Positions 52,605 through 61,847 of a stretch of DNA of 64,000 bases are shown here, piece after piece. A program made the position numbers and the translations under genes. Position 1 is the stretch's first letter, and every line of letters starts with the position of its first letter. This DNA comes from a virus. The notes beneath the pieces are model-generated. The model saw only the letters and a program-made list of their open reading frames with translations, was not told the DNA's origin and did not search any database. The stretch is taken from IMG/VR virus record IMGVR_UViG_3300036766_001793, positions 62,001 to 126,000 of that record; one strand, written 5' to 3'.

Positions 52605-55187
52605 TCACTCGTGGTCCATGTATATGGGATACACCGCCTCGACGAGGCGCTTGCCGCTCGAGATGATGACGGTCTGGGTCGGCCTGGAGGCCTTCCCGTA
52701 GGCCCTCAGGTACCAGTTGCTCCCGCCGTCGAGGGTGCCGTTCTGGATGACCGGCACCCCGTTGACCTCGAGCATCGAGAACTCGTGCCTGTGCCCGAGG
52801 AGGAGCAGCTCGGGCCTCGCCCCGAAGATGTCCGCGAGCGTCCACTGGGGGAGCAGCTCCCGGATCTTGATCAAGGGACCATGCCACTGGTCCCCATGCA
52901 TCGCCACCACCTGATGGCCGCACACGCTGAACCTGGACCACCAGTTCTCCTCGATGTGCCAGTTGATGTTGTCCTGGAGCTGGGCCTTGTCCCTGGCCCA
53001 CATGCAGGCGAGCGAGTCGAAGTTGTCCTCCGGGTCGGCGAAGTCGTTCTTTCCGTTGGCCCTCCCGTGGTTCCCCGGGACGGAGTAGACGTCGACCCCC
53101 TTCACATACGAGGCCAAATCCATCGCGACCCCGGCCTGGAGGTCAGCGGTCACCATGATCTGCTTTGTGAGACGGTGGGAATTGCCAGACCGATCAAGCC
53201 CAGTTATATTTTGACCGGCATAGATGAAGCAGTTGTGTCCGACGAGCCCATTGGCTGTGTAATTCTCCAGACCTTCCACCGTCAGATTGTACACGGGTTC
53301 CGCCAGGCTGGACTTGCTAACCTCCAGCACCTTCGTATACCTGGTCCCAGCAAGGGGGGCAATCCAGCCCTTCAGGTCCGTCCTGTATTCTGGTCTCCTT
53401 CTCGGCTGTGTTCTCTGCCCTGCCGAGAATCTCTCCTGATACCTAGGGTCGTGCGACCCTATCTCGCAATTGAGGCTGGGGGCTCCGAGTGTGAGAGTAT
53501 AAAGGTCCCTCTCTATTATCCTTCCGGTGGGCAGCTTTGTCCTCCCTGGCCGGTAGTGCACCTCTGTAGCCACCAACCCTAGCCCGTCGCAAAGGTGCCG
53601 GATGTCCTCCATCAGCTGTCCGTTAACGGACCCGAACACTACGACGCCATCCTTTGTCACGTGTCCGTCCGAGTCGATGTACCCCCGGAGGAAGGCCGCC
53701 CTCAGGTCCCTCCTAAGCCCGAACACCCAGCCTGGCACCCGCTTCTCGCGGGCCCTGCCTCCAAGGCCGAGGTCCAGTATCATCTGGGCCGCCGCGGTTG
53801 ACCCGAAACGGGCCATTCCGTCAGACCAGGCTGAGAACTTCACCGGATCCCCGTTCGCCTTGAAGAAGACCTTCTCGGCACCCTCGAGATATCGGGCGAT
53901 CCACTGAACCGCATTCTCCGCGAAGGCGATGCACACCACGTTCGGTTTCCCATCCCTGCCGCGTCCGAGGCACCCGTCGCCAAGGTAGAGCCCCAGGAAT
54001 TCCATGAGCTCCACGGAAGCATCGGTCCCCAGCGGGGTAGCGGCGTTCCCGCCGTCCGAGAATCTTTCCACCATCGCCACCAGGTCGCCAGGTTGCACCT
54101 CTCCTGCGCGTACGTAATTCAGGGTTACCTCGTACCGGTGCCGGTTCCGATACGAAGACCCAGACACCTCTGTGCGGCGCATGACCAAGAAGGGATGCTC
54201 GCCGTTCGCCCTAACCGTCCTGTCCCTGGTCCTGATTGTGTAGAGTGGGTCAATTCCAGTCATGGCCGCCGCGGATACTATAGCCCTCTCAAATCCCTCC
54301 CGACCGAGGGCCCATACTTCATCACCAGCGATGAAACTCTCTATCGGCTTCGGACCGTCTGGCGTGTCCACCAAGGTGCCGGCTGGGAGGCAGCCTTCTA
54401 GCATGTCTCCGGCGAACACCAGGTGGGCCCTATCCACCGAGTAGCCGGAGTCCCGGTACTGCTTCACGATTTCGTAGGTGGCCGCCATGAGCCTCGGGAC
54501 GCGCTGCTCCACGACGGCCCTCACACCGATGCCATTCTCCATTTTGCCTACCTGCCAATCCGAGCACAGGACGATGACCTCCCGCGCCCCCTTCGGCTTG
54601 TCGACGTCCCCCGGTCCCGGTTGCCTTCGCTCCGGGAGCAGCCACCGATTCTCCGTCAGGACCTTATTCACCTGGTACCTGAGGAACTCGCGCTGCGAGG
54701 TGAGCTGCTGCACCTTGCGCTGGAGGCGGTTCTTTTGGCCGAACGCCCTCGCGGCCATCTCCGTGCCGCTGGCCTCCGGGTAGAGGGATCCCTCCTCTGC
54801 GAGGATCTCCTCCTTCGTCCAGAGGCGCTCCGACCGCCTGCAGTCTGGGTGGTGATACCAGTGGCCGTCGTTCACAGGGGTGAACCGCTCTATGCAGTCG
54901 CGGTTCATGCAGCGGCGCCTGACCGCGAAGGGAAGGCCCTCGCCGTCGTCATCCCAGAAGTCGCCCACTGGCGCCGAAGGTTCGGCAGCCTGGCGGACTT
55001 CTCCGCTTTTCCGGTAACGATCGGCCCGGAGGCCCCTCATGTTCATCCTCTTGGCGATGCTGTCGTACTTTACGACCCCGTCGAACCCGTGCCGGCGAAG
55101 GACCTCCTGGGCGGCCTTCCCGCCGCCCGACGGGTACACCAGGCTGATCTCCTCCCAGACGCCGTCCGGAATAAGGCTGCGAGCCAC
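52605..55187 (-). CDS. Calcineurin-like metallophosphoesterase interrupted by an intein
   Basis: The 860-residue precursor splices to about 473 residues. The N-terminal 90 residues look like a DNA-binding helical domain, then zinc-like pairs (RRCMNRDC, YHHPDCRR) and a coiled coil at about 150-180. Metallophosphoesterase motifs follow: SDWQVGK (residues 209-215), FAGDMLEG (258-265), VPGNHGR (703-709), MHGDQWHG (763-770) and LLGHRHEF (796-803). The intein (266-652) cuts the GDMLEG motif. A strong AGGAGG precedes the ATG. It may process nucleic acids or nucleotides; the SDWQ variant of the first motif (Gln for His) is notable. Confidence 0.8.
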   Translation of the reverse strand: MARSLIPDGVWEEISLVYPSGGGKAAQEVLRRHGFDGVVKYDSIAKRMNMRGLRADRYRKSGEVRQAAEPSAPVGDFWDDDGEGLPFAVRRRCMNRDCIERFTPVNDGHWYHHPDCRRSERLWTKEEILAEEGSLYPEASGTEMAARAFGQKNRLQRKVQQLTSQREFLRYQVNKVLTENRWLLPERRQPGPGDVDKPKGAREVIVLCSDWQVGKMENGIGVRAVVEQRVPRLMAATYEIVKQYRDSGYSVDRAHLVFAGDMLEGCLPAGTLVDTPDGPKPIESFIAGDEVWALGREGFERAIVSAAAMTGIDPLYTIRTRDRTVRANGEHPFLVMRRTEVSGSSYRNRHRYEVTLNYVRAGEVQPGDLVAMVERFSDGGNAATPLGTDASVELMEFLGLYLGDGCLGRGRDGKPNVVCIAFAENAVQWIARYLEGAEKVFFKANGDPVKFSAWSDGMARFGSTAAAQMILDLGLGGRAREKRVPGWVFGLRRDLRAAFLRGYIDSDGHVTKDGVVVFGSVNGQLMEDIRHLCDGLGLVATEVHYRPGRTKLPTGRIIERDLYTLTLGAPSLNCEIGSHDPRYQERFSAGQRTQPRRRPEYRTDLKGWIAPLAGTRYTKVLEVSKSSLAEPVYNLTVEGLENYTANGLVGHNCFIYAGQNITGLDRSGNSHRLTKQIMVTADLQAGVAMDLASYVKGVDVYSVPGNHGRANGKNDFADPEDNFDSLACMWARDKAQLQDNINWHIEENWWSRFSVCGHQVVAMHGDQWHGPLIKIRELLPQWTLADIFGARPELLLLGHRHEFSMLEVNGVPVIQNGTLDGGSNWYLRAYGKASRPTQTVIISSGKRLVEAVYPIYMDHE
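53232..54392 (-). other. LAGLIDADG intein in the metallophosphoesterase
   Basis: The 387-residue insert (residues 266-652) starts CLPAGTLVDTPDGPKPIESF and ends GLVGHN before Cys+1. Block B is DRTVRANGEHPFLVM. The homing endonuclease has two LAGLIDADG motifs (LMEFLGLYLGDGCLGRG and LRAAFLRGYIDSDGHV). C-terminal block PVYNLTVEGLENYTANGLVG is present. All parts needed for splicing and homing seem intact. Confidence 0.9.
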
Positions 55188-55254
55188 ATAAGCCTCCTGT
55201 GGGGGTTGGGCGCAACCCCCTCGGTCTCTAACGGCAGGGTGCAGGGGTTACCTG

Positions 55255-55716
55255 CTAGCGGTTGATGCTCGCCGAGAGCTCTTGGACAAAGTCAAGCGCC
55301 TTGGACAGCTCGGCCCTGTTCAGGCCAGCCTGCGACCCTGGAGCGGCCTTGGCTGGCCAGCCGCTGAAGCCCAAGGACGGCTTCGCCGCGGGGGCGAGTG
55401 GCTTGGGCCTGGCGGGGAGACTGAAGCCAGTGCTGGCGGCCGGTGCTTTCTGGGGGGCGGACCCCTTCGGCTTGCCCCATTTGGCCACCTCCGAAGAGAC
55501 GGCCTCCGCCTTGCGGGCCATCCTCAAGAGGTCGTCCGCGGAGTCTCCGCCTCCGCCGCTCTCCGAGCGGTCCCCGCTGCCCCAGTCCTCGTCAGCCTTC
55601 TGCCCGCTGTCGTAGGCCCCGCCGTCGGCGCCCTCGATCGGGTCTTCCGTCGGGTCCATTGCCTTCTGGACGGCGAGGTTGAATCTGATGTCCGCGGTAG
55701 TGCCTTGTCTCTGCAT
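55255..55716 (-). CDS. Hypothetical Pro/Ala-rich protein, 153 aa
   Basis: The ATG at 55716 has GGGGG 7 nt upstream; an in-frame TTG two codons earlier is an alternative. The middle is a disordered linker (STGFSLPARPKPLAPAAKPS) and the C-terminus is a short helix (RAELSKALDFVQELSASINR). An N-terminal acidic part (DPTEDPIEGADGGAYDSGQK) gives a scaffold-like charge pattern. Function unknown. Confidence 0.5.
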   Translation of the reverse strand: MQRQGTTADIRFNLAVQKAMDPTEDPIEGADGGAYDSGQKADEDWGSGDRSESGGGGDSADDLLRMARKAEAVSSEVAKWGKPKGSAPQKAPAASTGFSLPARPKPLAPAAKPSLGFSGWPAKAAPGSQAGLNRAELSKALDFVQELSASINR

Positions 55717-55769
55717 GGTCAATCCCCCAGGGTTAGGTTACCGGGCAGGGGACCTGTATGGGAGCCTAT

Positions 55770-56555
55770 TCACCGTGTCCAAGGCGGGGTCCATGACTGA
55801 TCGTCTTGCACATCCCAGAGGGACCACCTGTTCCTCTGCCACTGGGTCTTGCCTATCCCGTACGTCTTGTAAAGCAGGCGCCTCCTTTCGGCGAAGGCAC
55901 GTTGCACCCTAGGCGGCAGCCCGGCCAACGAGACCGGAGTCCTCCCACGGTGCTCCCTGTCCAGCTCCCGCTGGGTGGCCGCGATGACCAGTTCCACCTG
56001 TGAGTCAGGCACCGGCTCTATGCCCTCGTCGACCCCAGGGTACCAGAGGTCTGAGTCGTCGAATGCCTGGCACGCCTGGGCCAGCTCATAGCCGATGAGC
56101 CACCCCAGGTCCTGGAGGCCGTAGTGGAGCTCAGGGTCCTTGGCGGTCGTGATCCCCTGGTGTATCGAGCTCATCTCGGTCACCATGTGCCGCGACGGGT
56201 CTATGCCGTCGAGGTTGATCCTGAGCTCTATGGATCCCAGCAGGTCGTGGAGGCTACCGTCCGCGAGGCACCTGTCCATCAGCTCGCCGTAGGTCATGTC
56301 CATGAGAGGAGACCCCGACTTGTCGAGTTCCTCTATAATCCTGGTGGCCCCCTTCGACTTGAGGACGGGCTCGACGAGCCACAGGAGAGCCCTCTCCCGG
56401 CGGCCCGCCATCGGCTTCCCCTTCGGGATGGACCTGATCTTCCTGACCGGCGTGGACCTGAAGTCCCCGTTGGTAACGGCCGAGAGGTCCTCTGGGGCCG
56501 GGGCTTGGGCCCCGTAGAGGGTCTCGTAGTCATAGCCGTAGAAATAGCCAGGCAC
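55770..56555 (-). CDS. Hypothetical protein, 261 aa, structural-looking
   Basis: The product starts MPGYFYGYDYETLYGAQAPA and has long predicted helices (ERALLWLVEPVLKSKGATRI; QVELVIAATQRELDREHRGR). The end has many Trp (RNRWSLWDVQDDQSWTPPWT). The size and position fit a virion or replication-associated protein, but no family can be named. The spacer to the next gene upstream (56556-56656) holds only a possible 12-codon frame. Confidence 0.5.
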   Translation of the reverse strand: MPGYFYGYDYETLYGAQAPAPEDLSAVTNGDFRSTPVRKIRSIPKGKPMAGRRERALLWLVEPVLKSKGATRIIEELDKSGSPLMDMTYGELMDRCLADGSLHDLLGSIELRINLDGIDPSRHMVTEMSSIHQGITTAKDPELHYGLQDLGWLIGYELAQACQAFDDSDLWYPGVDEGIEPVPDSQVELVIAATQRELDREHRGRTPVSLAGLPPRVQRAFAERRRLLYKTYGIGKTQWQRNRWSLWDVQDDQSWTPPWTR

Positions 56556-56656
56556 TCTAGACGTCCTCGTCCTGGGCAGACGGCCCAGGGACCATGTTCA
56601 GTGAGACAAGCTCTCCGCCACTATCCTACCACGCCCGAAGAGATCTGGGCGACCCG

Positions 56657-56797
56657 CTATGGCTCCACGTCTGGGGACGCCAGTTCGCGCTGCTGCTGGG
56701 GGCAAATCTCGTCTGGGGAGACGTGCGTCTCCCTCCAGGGGGCGGCGTCGGGGGAGGTGGCCGGGGCGATAGTCGGTGTGGTCGTGGTCGTGGGCAT
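56657..56797 (-). CDS. Small Thr/Pro-rich protein, 46 aa
   Basis: The ATG at 56797 overlaps the stop of the upstream gene (TGATG). The product starts MPTTTTTPTIAPATSPDAAP and ends CPQQQRELASPDVEP; it is probably disordered. Support comes from coupling only. Confidence 0.4.
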   Translation of the reverse strand: MPTTTTTPTIAPATSPDAAPWRETHVSPDEICPQQQRELASPDVEP

Positions 56798-57213
56798 CAG
56801 TCTGCCTTCTTTCCCTTTCTGTACTCGCTCTCGAAGAGCGGCATCATGATGGAGACGTCTACCTGCGAGTCCACCGGCTCCTCGGAAATCGCCTGCCAGC
56901 CCACTCGCAGGGCCACCCTGGCCGCGAAGGCCTTGCGGAGGACGGGCTTCCCGAGTGGGGAACCGCCTGAGGATTTCGCCTCCTGCGGAACCGCGTAGTC
57001 GATCGCGAAGCAGTCGTCCAGGGAGAGCGACAGACAGGCCTCCGGCTGTCCGTTTTCCTCGCAGAAGAGGATGCCCGTCGCTATCTGGTCATTGAGCTCC
57101 TGGCTTGTCGGAGGGATCTTCCACTGGTCCTGGCCGGACATCTCGTGGCGCACCTTGCTCTGGAGCAGCCACAGCTCCTCGAGCGTGAATGTGACCGGGG
57201 TTCTCTCAGGCAT
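56797..57213 (-). CDS. Hypothetical protein, 138 aa
   Basis: The ATG at 57213 with GAGG 6 nt upstream is preferred to a longer frame that overlaps the reductase. The product has helical segments (TPVTFTLEELWLLQSKVRHE; NDQIATGILFCEENGQPEAC) and the strand SLSLDDCFAIDYAVPQ. It lies just after nrdJ and may be co-expressed; function unknown. Confidence 0.55.
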   Translation of the reverse strand: MPERTPVTFTLEELWLLQSKVRHEMSGQDQWKIPPTSQELNDQIATGILFCEENGQPEACLSLSLDDCFAIDYAVPQEAKSSGGSPLGKPVLRKAFAARVALRVGWQAISEEPVDSQVDVSIMMPLFESEYRKGKKAD

Positions 57214-57293
57214 CTGTGCCTCCGCCGGATTACTATGCGCCCGCCGGGGTGGGATTGGGGCCTGCCATCGGCCACACTTTGCGAAGTTTCCCG

Positions 57294-59483
57294 TTACCCG
57301 CACCTCTCGAACGAGCAGGAGGGGCAGTGGGCGCACCCATTGGCGTGCCTCATCATCTGGCCGCACGCCGGGCAGGTCTCCCCGGTGAGGGCCCCGATGA
57401 TGGCCTCCTCAGCCCCTTGCGGGACCGCCCCGCCCCACCTGATCTCCATGTAGCGGACGATGTAGTCGATTATCGAGGAGGCGAACGGGATGTCGGGGTT
57501 GGCGGTCCGGCCTGCCGGGGCGAAGACCTGGCCGGTGAGCTTCTCGGTGAGAGCCCCGAAGTCCACCCCGTACTGGAGGCAGTACGACAGGAGCATCGCG
57601 ACGACGTCCATGAGGCCGTTCATCGTGCTGCCCTGCTTGGAGATGTTGATGAACACCTCCCCAGGCGCGCCGTCCTCGAAGAGGCCGACGGTGAGGTACC
57701 CCTCGACCCCGTCCACCTCGAACTTGTGGTTGACCGCGGACCGATCTGTCGGGAGCCTCCTGCGCTTCTGCGGCCGGGCGGGACTGTCCGGCTCCGCCTG
57801 CTGCTCCGCCATGGAGGCGGCGGTATGGAGCACCTGGGCGGCCCGGCTACCGTCGCGGTAGACGGACAGGCTCTTGCAGCCCTCGTCGTAGGCGAACATG
57901 TAGATGCGGGCTACGTCTTCCACGGTCGCGCTGTTCGGCAGGTTTGCTGTCTTCGAGATGGAGCTGCACACGAACTCTTGGGCGGCCGCCTGCATGAGCA
58001 CGTGCTCTTCCGGGGTCACGTCCATGGCGGCGACTACGTAGGCGGGCCTGGCGATTTTGTCCTCATAGGTGTCGGCCCAGTCGCTCTTGACCCAATACTC
58101 GCCGAGGCGGTCCCTCCTGAAGTACTTGAAGTCGAAGTACGGCTCGATGCCTGAGTTCACGCCTGTCATCTGCGAGATGGTCCCGGTGGGCGCGACCGAA
58201 AGGAGGTAGCAGTTCCTGATGCCGTACTCAGAGATGCCCCGACGAATGTCCACCGGCAGCCTCTTGATGAAAGGGCGCTTGAGGTACTCCTCGGCGATGA
58301 ACTCCGGGAATGGGCCGCGCTCGGCAGACAGGGCGACGCTCGCCCGGTACGACTCGTCGCGGAGCGTCCTGAATACCCTGGAGGTGAAGGCGAGGGCCTC
58401 CTCGGATCCGTACCTCAGCCTCAGGTCGAGGAGGGCGTCCGCCAGACCCATGACCCCTATGCCCATGCGCCTGATGCGCTGCTGGCTATCCCGGCACTCT
58501 GGGAGTGGATAGTGGCTCAGATCGACTATGTTGTCGTTGAACCTGACTGCGATTGGGGCGTACTGCTTGAGCTCCTCGAAGTCGAACACCTTACCAGTTC
58601 CGTTGGGGTCCTGCTTGACGAATGCCCTGAGGTTGAATGACCCGAGGAGACAGGCTCCGTAAGGGCCGAGAGTTTGCTCCCCGCACGGATTTGAAGCATA
58701 TTGCGTTTCGAAGTACCCTGAGTTGGCCTCCTTGTTGGCCCTCTCCATGAAATAGATCCCCGGCTCCGCGGATCTCCAGGCCGCCGCCACGATCTCGTCC
58801 CAGATCTGCCTAGCCCTCACGGTCCTGTAAACGCGCCCGCCCCACCTGAGCTCCCAGTCGTCGTTCCGCTTGACCGCCTCCATGAAGGAGTCCGAGAGGC
58901 AGACCGACATGTTGCATCCTTCGAGCCGCCCGGGGATCTCCTTGGCGTGGATGAACTCGAACACGTCGGGGTGGTCGCAGTCGATCATGATCATCGCGGC
59001 GCCCCGCCGGCTGCCGCCCTGGACGACCACGTCGTGGGAGACGTACGCGAAGAGCTGGGCCCACGTGACCGGCCCAGAGGACGTTCCGTTGACGCCCCTC
59101 ACCGGGTCCCCGGATGGGCGGAGCGAAGAGATGTTGATGCCCACCCCGCCACCCTTGGACTGGATCTCCGTCCACTGCATGAGGGACGTCCCGACGATGC
59201 CCTGCCTGCTGTCCTCGGGGCTGGGGAGGACGAAGCAGTTGAGGGCGGTGACGCCGGCCCCCGTGCCCATGGCGGCGAGTATGCGCCCCCCAGGGACGTA
59301 CCTGGAGTCCTCCATCAGTGAGTAGAACCTCTGGGCCCACTCCTCTCGCGCCGGCTCTGCCTCGGCCTCGGCGACGGCGCTGGACACCCTCCGCCACGCT
59401 TGGTGCGGGAACTGCTCCCCGTCGTGCGCGTAGCGGTCCTGGAAGGTCAGGACCTGGACATCTGAATAGACAGCACTAGTCAA
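57294..59483 (-). CDS. nrdJ: Adenosylcobalamin-dependent (class II) ribonucleotide reductase
   Basis: The 729-residue enzyme reduces ribonucleotides to deoxyribonucleotides with B12 radical chemistry. Key motifs are LNCFVLPSPEDS (Cys about 83 of the redox pair), GGGVGINISSLRPSG (residues 111-125), SNPCGEQTLGPYGACLLGS (thiyl Cys267 and Glu269 with Asn265), and PTGTISQMTGVNSGIEPYF. The C-terminus has CPACGQMMRHANGCAHCPSC, a Cys cluster found in this subgroup. The start is TTG with AGGAG about 10 nt upstream; the nearest in-frame ATG is inside the protein. It is oxygen-independent, so the phage can make dNTPs in aerobic or anaerobic hosts, if the host supplies B12. Confidence 0.92.
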   Translation of the reverse strand: MTSAVYSDVQVLTFQDRYAHDGEQFPHQAWRRVSSAVAEAEAEPAREEWAQRFYSLMEDSRYVPGGRILAAMGTGAGVTALNCFVLPSPEDSRQGIVGTSLMQWTEIQSKGGGVGINISSLRPSGDPVRGVNGTSSGPVTWAQLFAYVSHDVVVQGGSRRGAAMIMIDCDHPDVFEFIHAKEIPGRLEGCNMSVCLSDSFMEAVKRNDDWELRWGGRVYRTVRARQIWDEIVAAAWRSAEPGIYFMERANKEANSGYFETQYASNPCGEQTLGPYGACLLGSFNLRAFVKQDPNGTGKVFDFEELKQYAPIAVRFNDNIVDLSHYPLPECRDSQQRIRRMGIGVMGLADALLDLRLRYGSEEALAFTSRVFRTLRDESYRASVALSAERGPFPEFIAEEYLKRPFIKRLPVDIRRGISEYGIRNCYLLSVAPTGTISQMTGVNSGIEPYFDFKYFRRDRLGEYWVKSDWADTYEDKIARPAYVVAAMDVTPEEHVLMQAAAQEFVCSSISKTANLPNSATVEDVARIYMFAYDEGCKSLSVYRDGSRAAQVLHTAASMAEQQAEPDSPARPQKRRRLPTDRSAVNHKFEVDGVEGYLTVGLFEDGAPGEVFINISKQGSTMNGLMDVVAMLLSYCLQYGVDFGALTEKLTGQVFAPAGRTANPDIPFASSIIDYIVRYMEIRWGGAVPQGAEEAIIGALTGETCPACGQMMRHANGCAHCPSCSFERCG

Positions 59484-59543
59484 CTCGATCCATCTCCTCT
59501 GATGTCGTAGAAAACTCTAAGCAGTAACTAGGCAGGTGTGTCC

Positions 59544-61130
59544 CTACTTCAGCGGGCGCTGGGCGTAGGCGGCCCCCTTGTACACATTGGCCGAGCTCGG
59601 GACGACCACGGGATCTGAAGACCAGCGACCCATGCTCGGGTTGCGCTCGCCCGGACTCAGGGACGGGTGGTCGTTCCGAGCAGGGTCTTCATCGAGCCCA
59701 GCCGCAAACTCGGAGAAGATGTCCTCGGCGACGACCATGGCCGCCTGCTTGGCGACGTCTGGGTCCTCGTGCGGGTTAGTCCTCATGAACAGGTCTGCGA
59801 GCGGGTCCACGAGGTCGTAGGCGTCGTCGTGGCTGAGGTCTCCCGCCCTGGCGGACCTGGCCCACTCCCGCTTGAACTGGCCCTGCAGCCGCCCTCCCGC
59901 CGGATCGTTGTCCGCCATGTCTCGCATGCGCTCGCCGTAGTCGTCGGCCGTGGCCTCACTCTCCTCCCTCGACCTCTGCGGCCTGCGGACCTTCAGCGAC
60001 TGGACCTCCTCCACGTCCTTGGGGTGGAGCTGCCCGCCGCTGTCCGTGACGAACCGGCCGCCGCGCGGCCCCTGCTGGACGTTGGTCCCCTGCGGCGGCT
60101 GCTCGTCCGGCCTCAGGTAGCGGACGTCTTCGGCCGCCTTCTCCTCCCGGCGCTCGGCCGGCCAGTGACCCGTGCCCTCGTGCTCGGCCCAGGCGCAGAA
60201 GGCGTGCGGGTCGTCGACTGTGCCGCCGACGTGCTCCATGCACTTCGAGTGCGGCCCCTTCGAGACCGACTCCCAGAACTTCCTGGACGAGCCCCTGCCC
60301 CATCCCTTCGGCTTGCCGGCCTTGTTGGCGACCTCGCCGCTGGTCACGCTGCCGGAGTAGGGGCCCTCCGTCTCCGGGTGCTCTATGTCGTGCGCCACCG
60401 ACCCGTAGGCCGGGCGGGCCATCGACCCGTGGATCCCGTCGTCCTCCGGCTCGTCGGCCGGGTAGGACGGCTCGCCGACCGCCTTCAGGATCGAGTCGCT
60501 GACCATGACGACCGCGTCGAGGGACCAGGAGACTGAGCTCTCGAGCTCTTCGTCTGGGTCCACCTCTGGGCCCCTGGCCTTCGCGAGCCCCTCGCCCTTG
60601 AACGTCTTCCCGCTGCGGAGGGACGCCGTCTGGGTCAGGAGGTTGCTGCCGCTCGGCCTCCGCGGCGCCGGTTGGGCCGGCGGGGCCTTCGGCTTGAGGC
60701 TGAAGGTGTGCCCCTGGACGTCGGCGCCCTCGAGCATGTCGTCCCCGAGGATGCGTCGCGCGTCCGTCTCCCTGGTGGCCTGGATCTCCTGCAGCCTCCC
60801 GCGGAGCTCCTGGATGCGCCTCATCTCCGGCGGGTTGCACTCGCCCTTCCTGGCCTTGTCGTACAGGTCCTTGTACTCGTCGATGATCTTGTCTTCCTCG
60901 CCGTGCATCGGGTCGGCCGAGGCCTTCCTGTGCCTGAGGGTGACCGGGTGCTCCTCCGGATGGCCGAAATGGCGGTGGGTCAGCACCTTCCGATCTGGGC
61001 CGGTCTCCGCGACGTGAACCGGCCTCTGCGTATAGGAGGCCTCCACCGCCGGCACCGGGCCGAGCGGGGCTTGGGTCCCGACGGACATCCCCTGCTTGTT
61101 GACGACTGACTGGCCTACGGCGATAGTCAT
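59544..61130 (-). CDS. GPRGGR-module protein D, 528 aa
   Basis: The module is at about residues 348-378 (VRYLRPDEQPPQGTNVQQ then GPRGGRFVTDSG). A second recognisable unit (KFWESVSKGPHSKCMEHV then GGTVDDPHAFCAWAEH), about residues 283-320, with Cys pairs, is common in phage virion-related proteins. The rest is charged and helical. No enzyme motif is seen. It precedes nrdJ by 60 nt, and a weak ribosome site starts nrdJ. Confidence 0.6.
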   Translation of the reverse strand: MTIAVGQSVVNKQGMSVGTQAPLGPVPAVEASYTQRPVHVAETGPDRKVLTHRHFGHPEEHPVTLRHRKASADPMHGEEDKIIDEYKDLYDKARKGECNPPEMRRIQELRGRLQEIQATRETDARRILGDDMLEGADVQGHTFSLKPKAPPAQPAPRRPSGSNLLTQTASLRSGKTFKGEGLAKARGPEVDPDEELESSVSWSLDAVVMVSDSILKAVGEPSYPADEPEDDGIHGSMARPAYGSVAHDIEHPETEGPYSGSVTSGEVANKAGKPKGWGRGSSRKFWESVSKGPHSKCMEHVGGTVDDPHAFCAWAEHEGTGHWPAERREEKAAEDVRYLRPDEQPPQGTNVQQGPRGGRFVTDSGGQLHPKDVEEVQSLKVRRPQRSREESEATADDYGERMRDMADNDPAGGRLQGQFKREWARSARAGDLSHDDAYDLVDPLADLFMRTNPHEDPDVAKQAAMVVAEDIFSEFAAGLDEDPARNDHPSLSPGERNPSMGRWSSDPVVVPSSANVYKGAAYAQRPLK

Positions 61131-61372
61131 GACCTGGTTATCTCCCTGAGGGTGACTGGCCTCAGGCCCCCGCGGGGCTGCGGGTCAGCGCGCAGATCCC
61201 AGTTTACCCTGCGCCTCCTGATCTGGGGGACCCTGGAGACCGGGGCCGTGGCCATCATGAGGAGCTGGAACCACCTCACCCTGATCGTGCACCTGGAGCA
61301 CTTCTCGACCCCGAGCAGCTTGGCCGGGACCCAGAGCACCGCGGTAAGCAGGCGGTCGACGAGATCTACCAA
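61127..61372 (-). CDS. Small hypothetical protein, 81 aa
   Basis: The N-terminal half is hydrophobic (VDRLLTAVLWVPAKLLGVEK) and may insert in or lie on a membrane; the rest is basic (VSRVPQIRRRRVNWDLRADP). It overlaps genes on both sides by 4-7 nt. Function unknown. Confidence 0.5.
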   Translation of the reverse strand: MVDLVDRLLTAVLWVPAKLLGVEKCSRCTIRVRWFQLLMMATAPVSRVPQIRRRRVNWDLRADPQPRGGLRPVTLREITRS

Positions 61373-61827
61373 GATCTGTCCTCGCCGCAGTTGCAGCCAC
61401 CCTTCTTGAGCGGTATGGGGCCGAAGATGGCGCTCGCAAACCTGGTCGCCGCGTACTCAATGGGCATGCCCTTGGTGACCTTCGGGATCTGGTAGATACC
61501 GCCGTGCCCCCCGTCCTCAGACTTCCGGATCGCCTGGCCGGAGAGCTCGGCCCCAGTGACCGCGTACCAGCTGCCGCCCTTGTGCCAGAGCTCCGCGTAT
61601 CCCGCCGCGTTGTCCACGGAGATGACGTGCTGGAGCCCGCCGTCCACCGCCTTGGAGAGGTCGGGCCACCTGGTGGTCCTCGCTTTCTTGGCGATCCCCA
61701 GCAGGCCCCCGGCGGCGCCCGAGTACTCCGCGGCCCTGGAGATGGCGCTGGCCGACTCCTGCGGGCTGAACCCCGGCACGACCAGCGCCTGGTCGGCCTT
61801 CACGATGCTGAGAAAATCATGTGCCAT
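61366..61827 (-). CDS. Hypothetical protein, 153 aa, Cys-ended
   Basis: A compact mixed domain (LQHVISVDNAAGYAELWHKG; SWYAVTGAELSGQAIRKSED) ends in CNCGEDRSW. Gly-rich segments (EYSGAAGGLLGIAKKA) suggest an assembly or structural protein. No family is recognised. Confidence 0.5.
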   Translation of the reverse strand: MAHDFLSIVKADQALVVPGFSPQESASAISRAAEYSGAAGGLLGIAKKARTTRWPDLSKAVDGGLQHVISVDNAAGYAELWHKGGSWYAVTGAELSGQAIRKSEDGGHGGIYQIPKVTKGMPIEYAATRFASAIFGPIPLKKGGCNCGEDRSW

Positions 61828-61847
61828 ATTTCGGCCCCCTCAGAATC

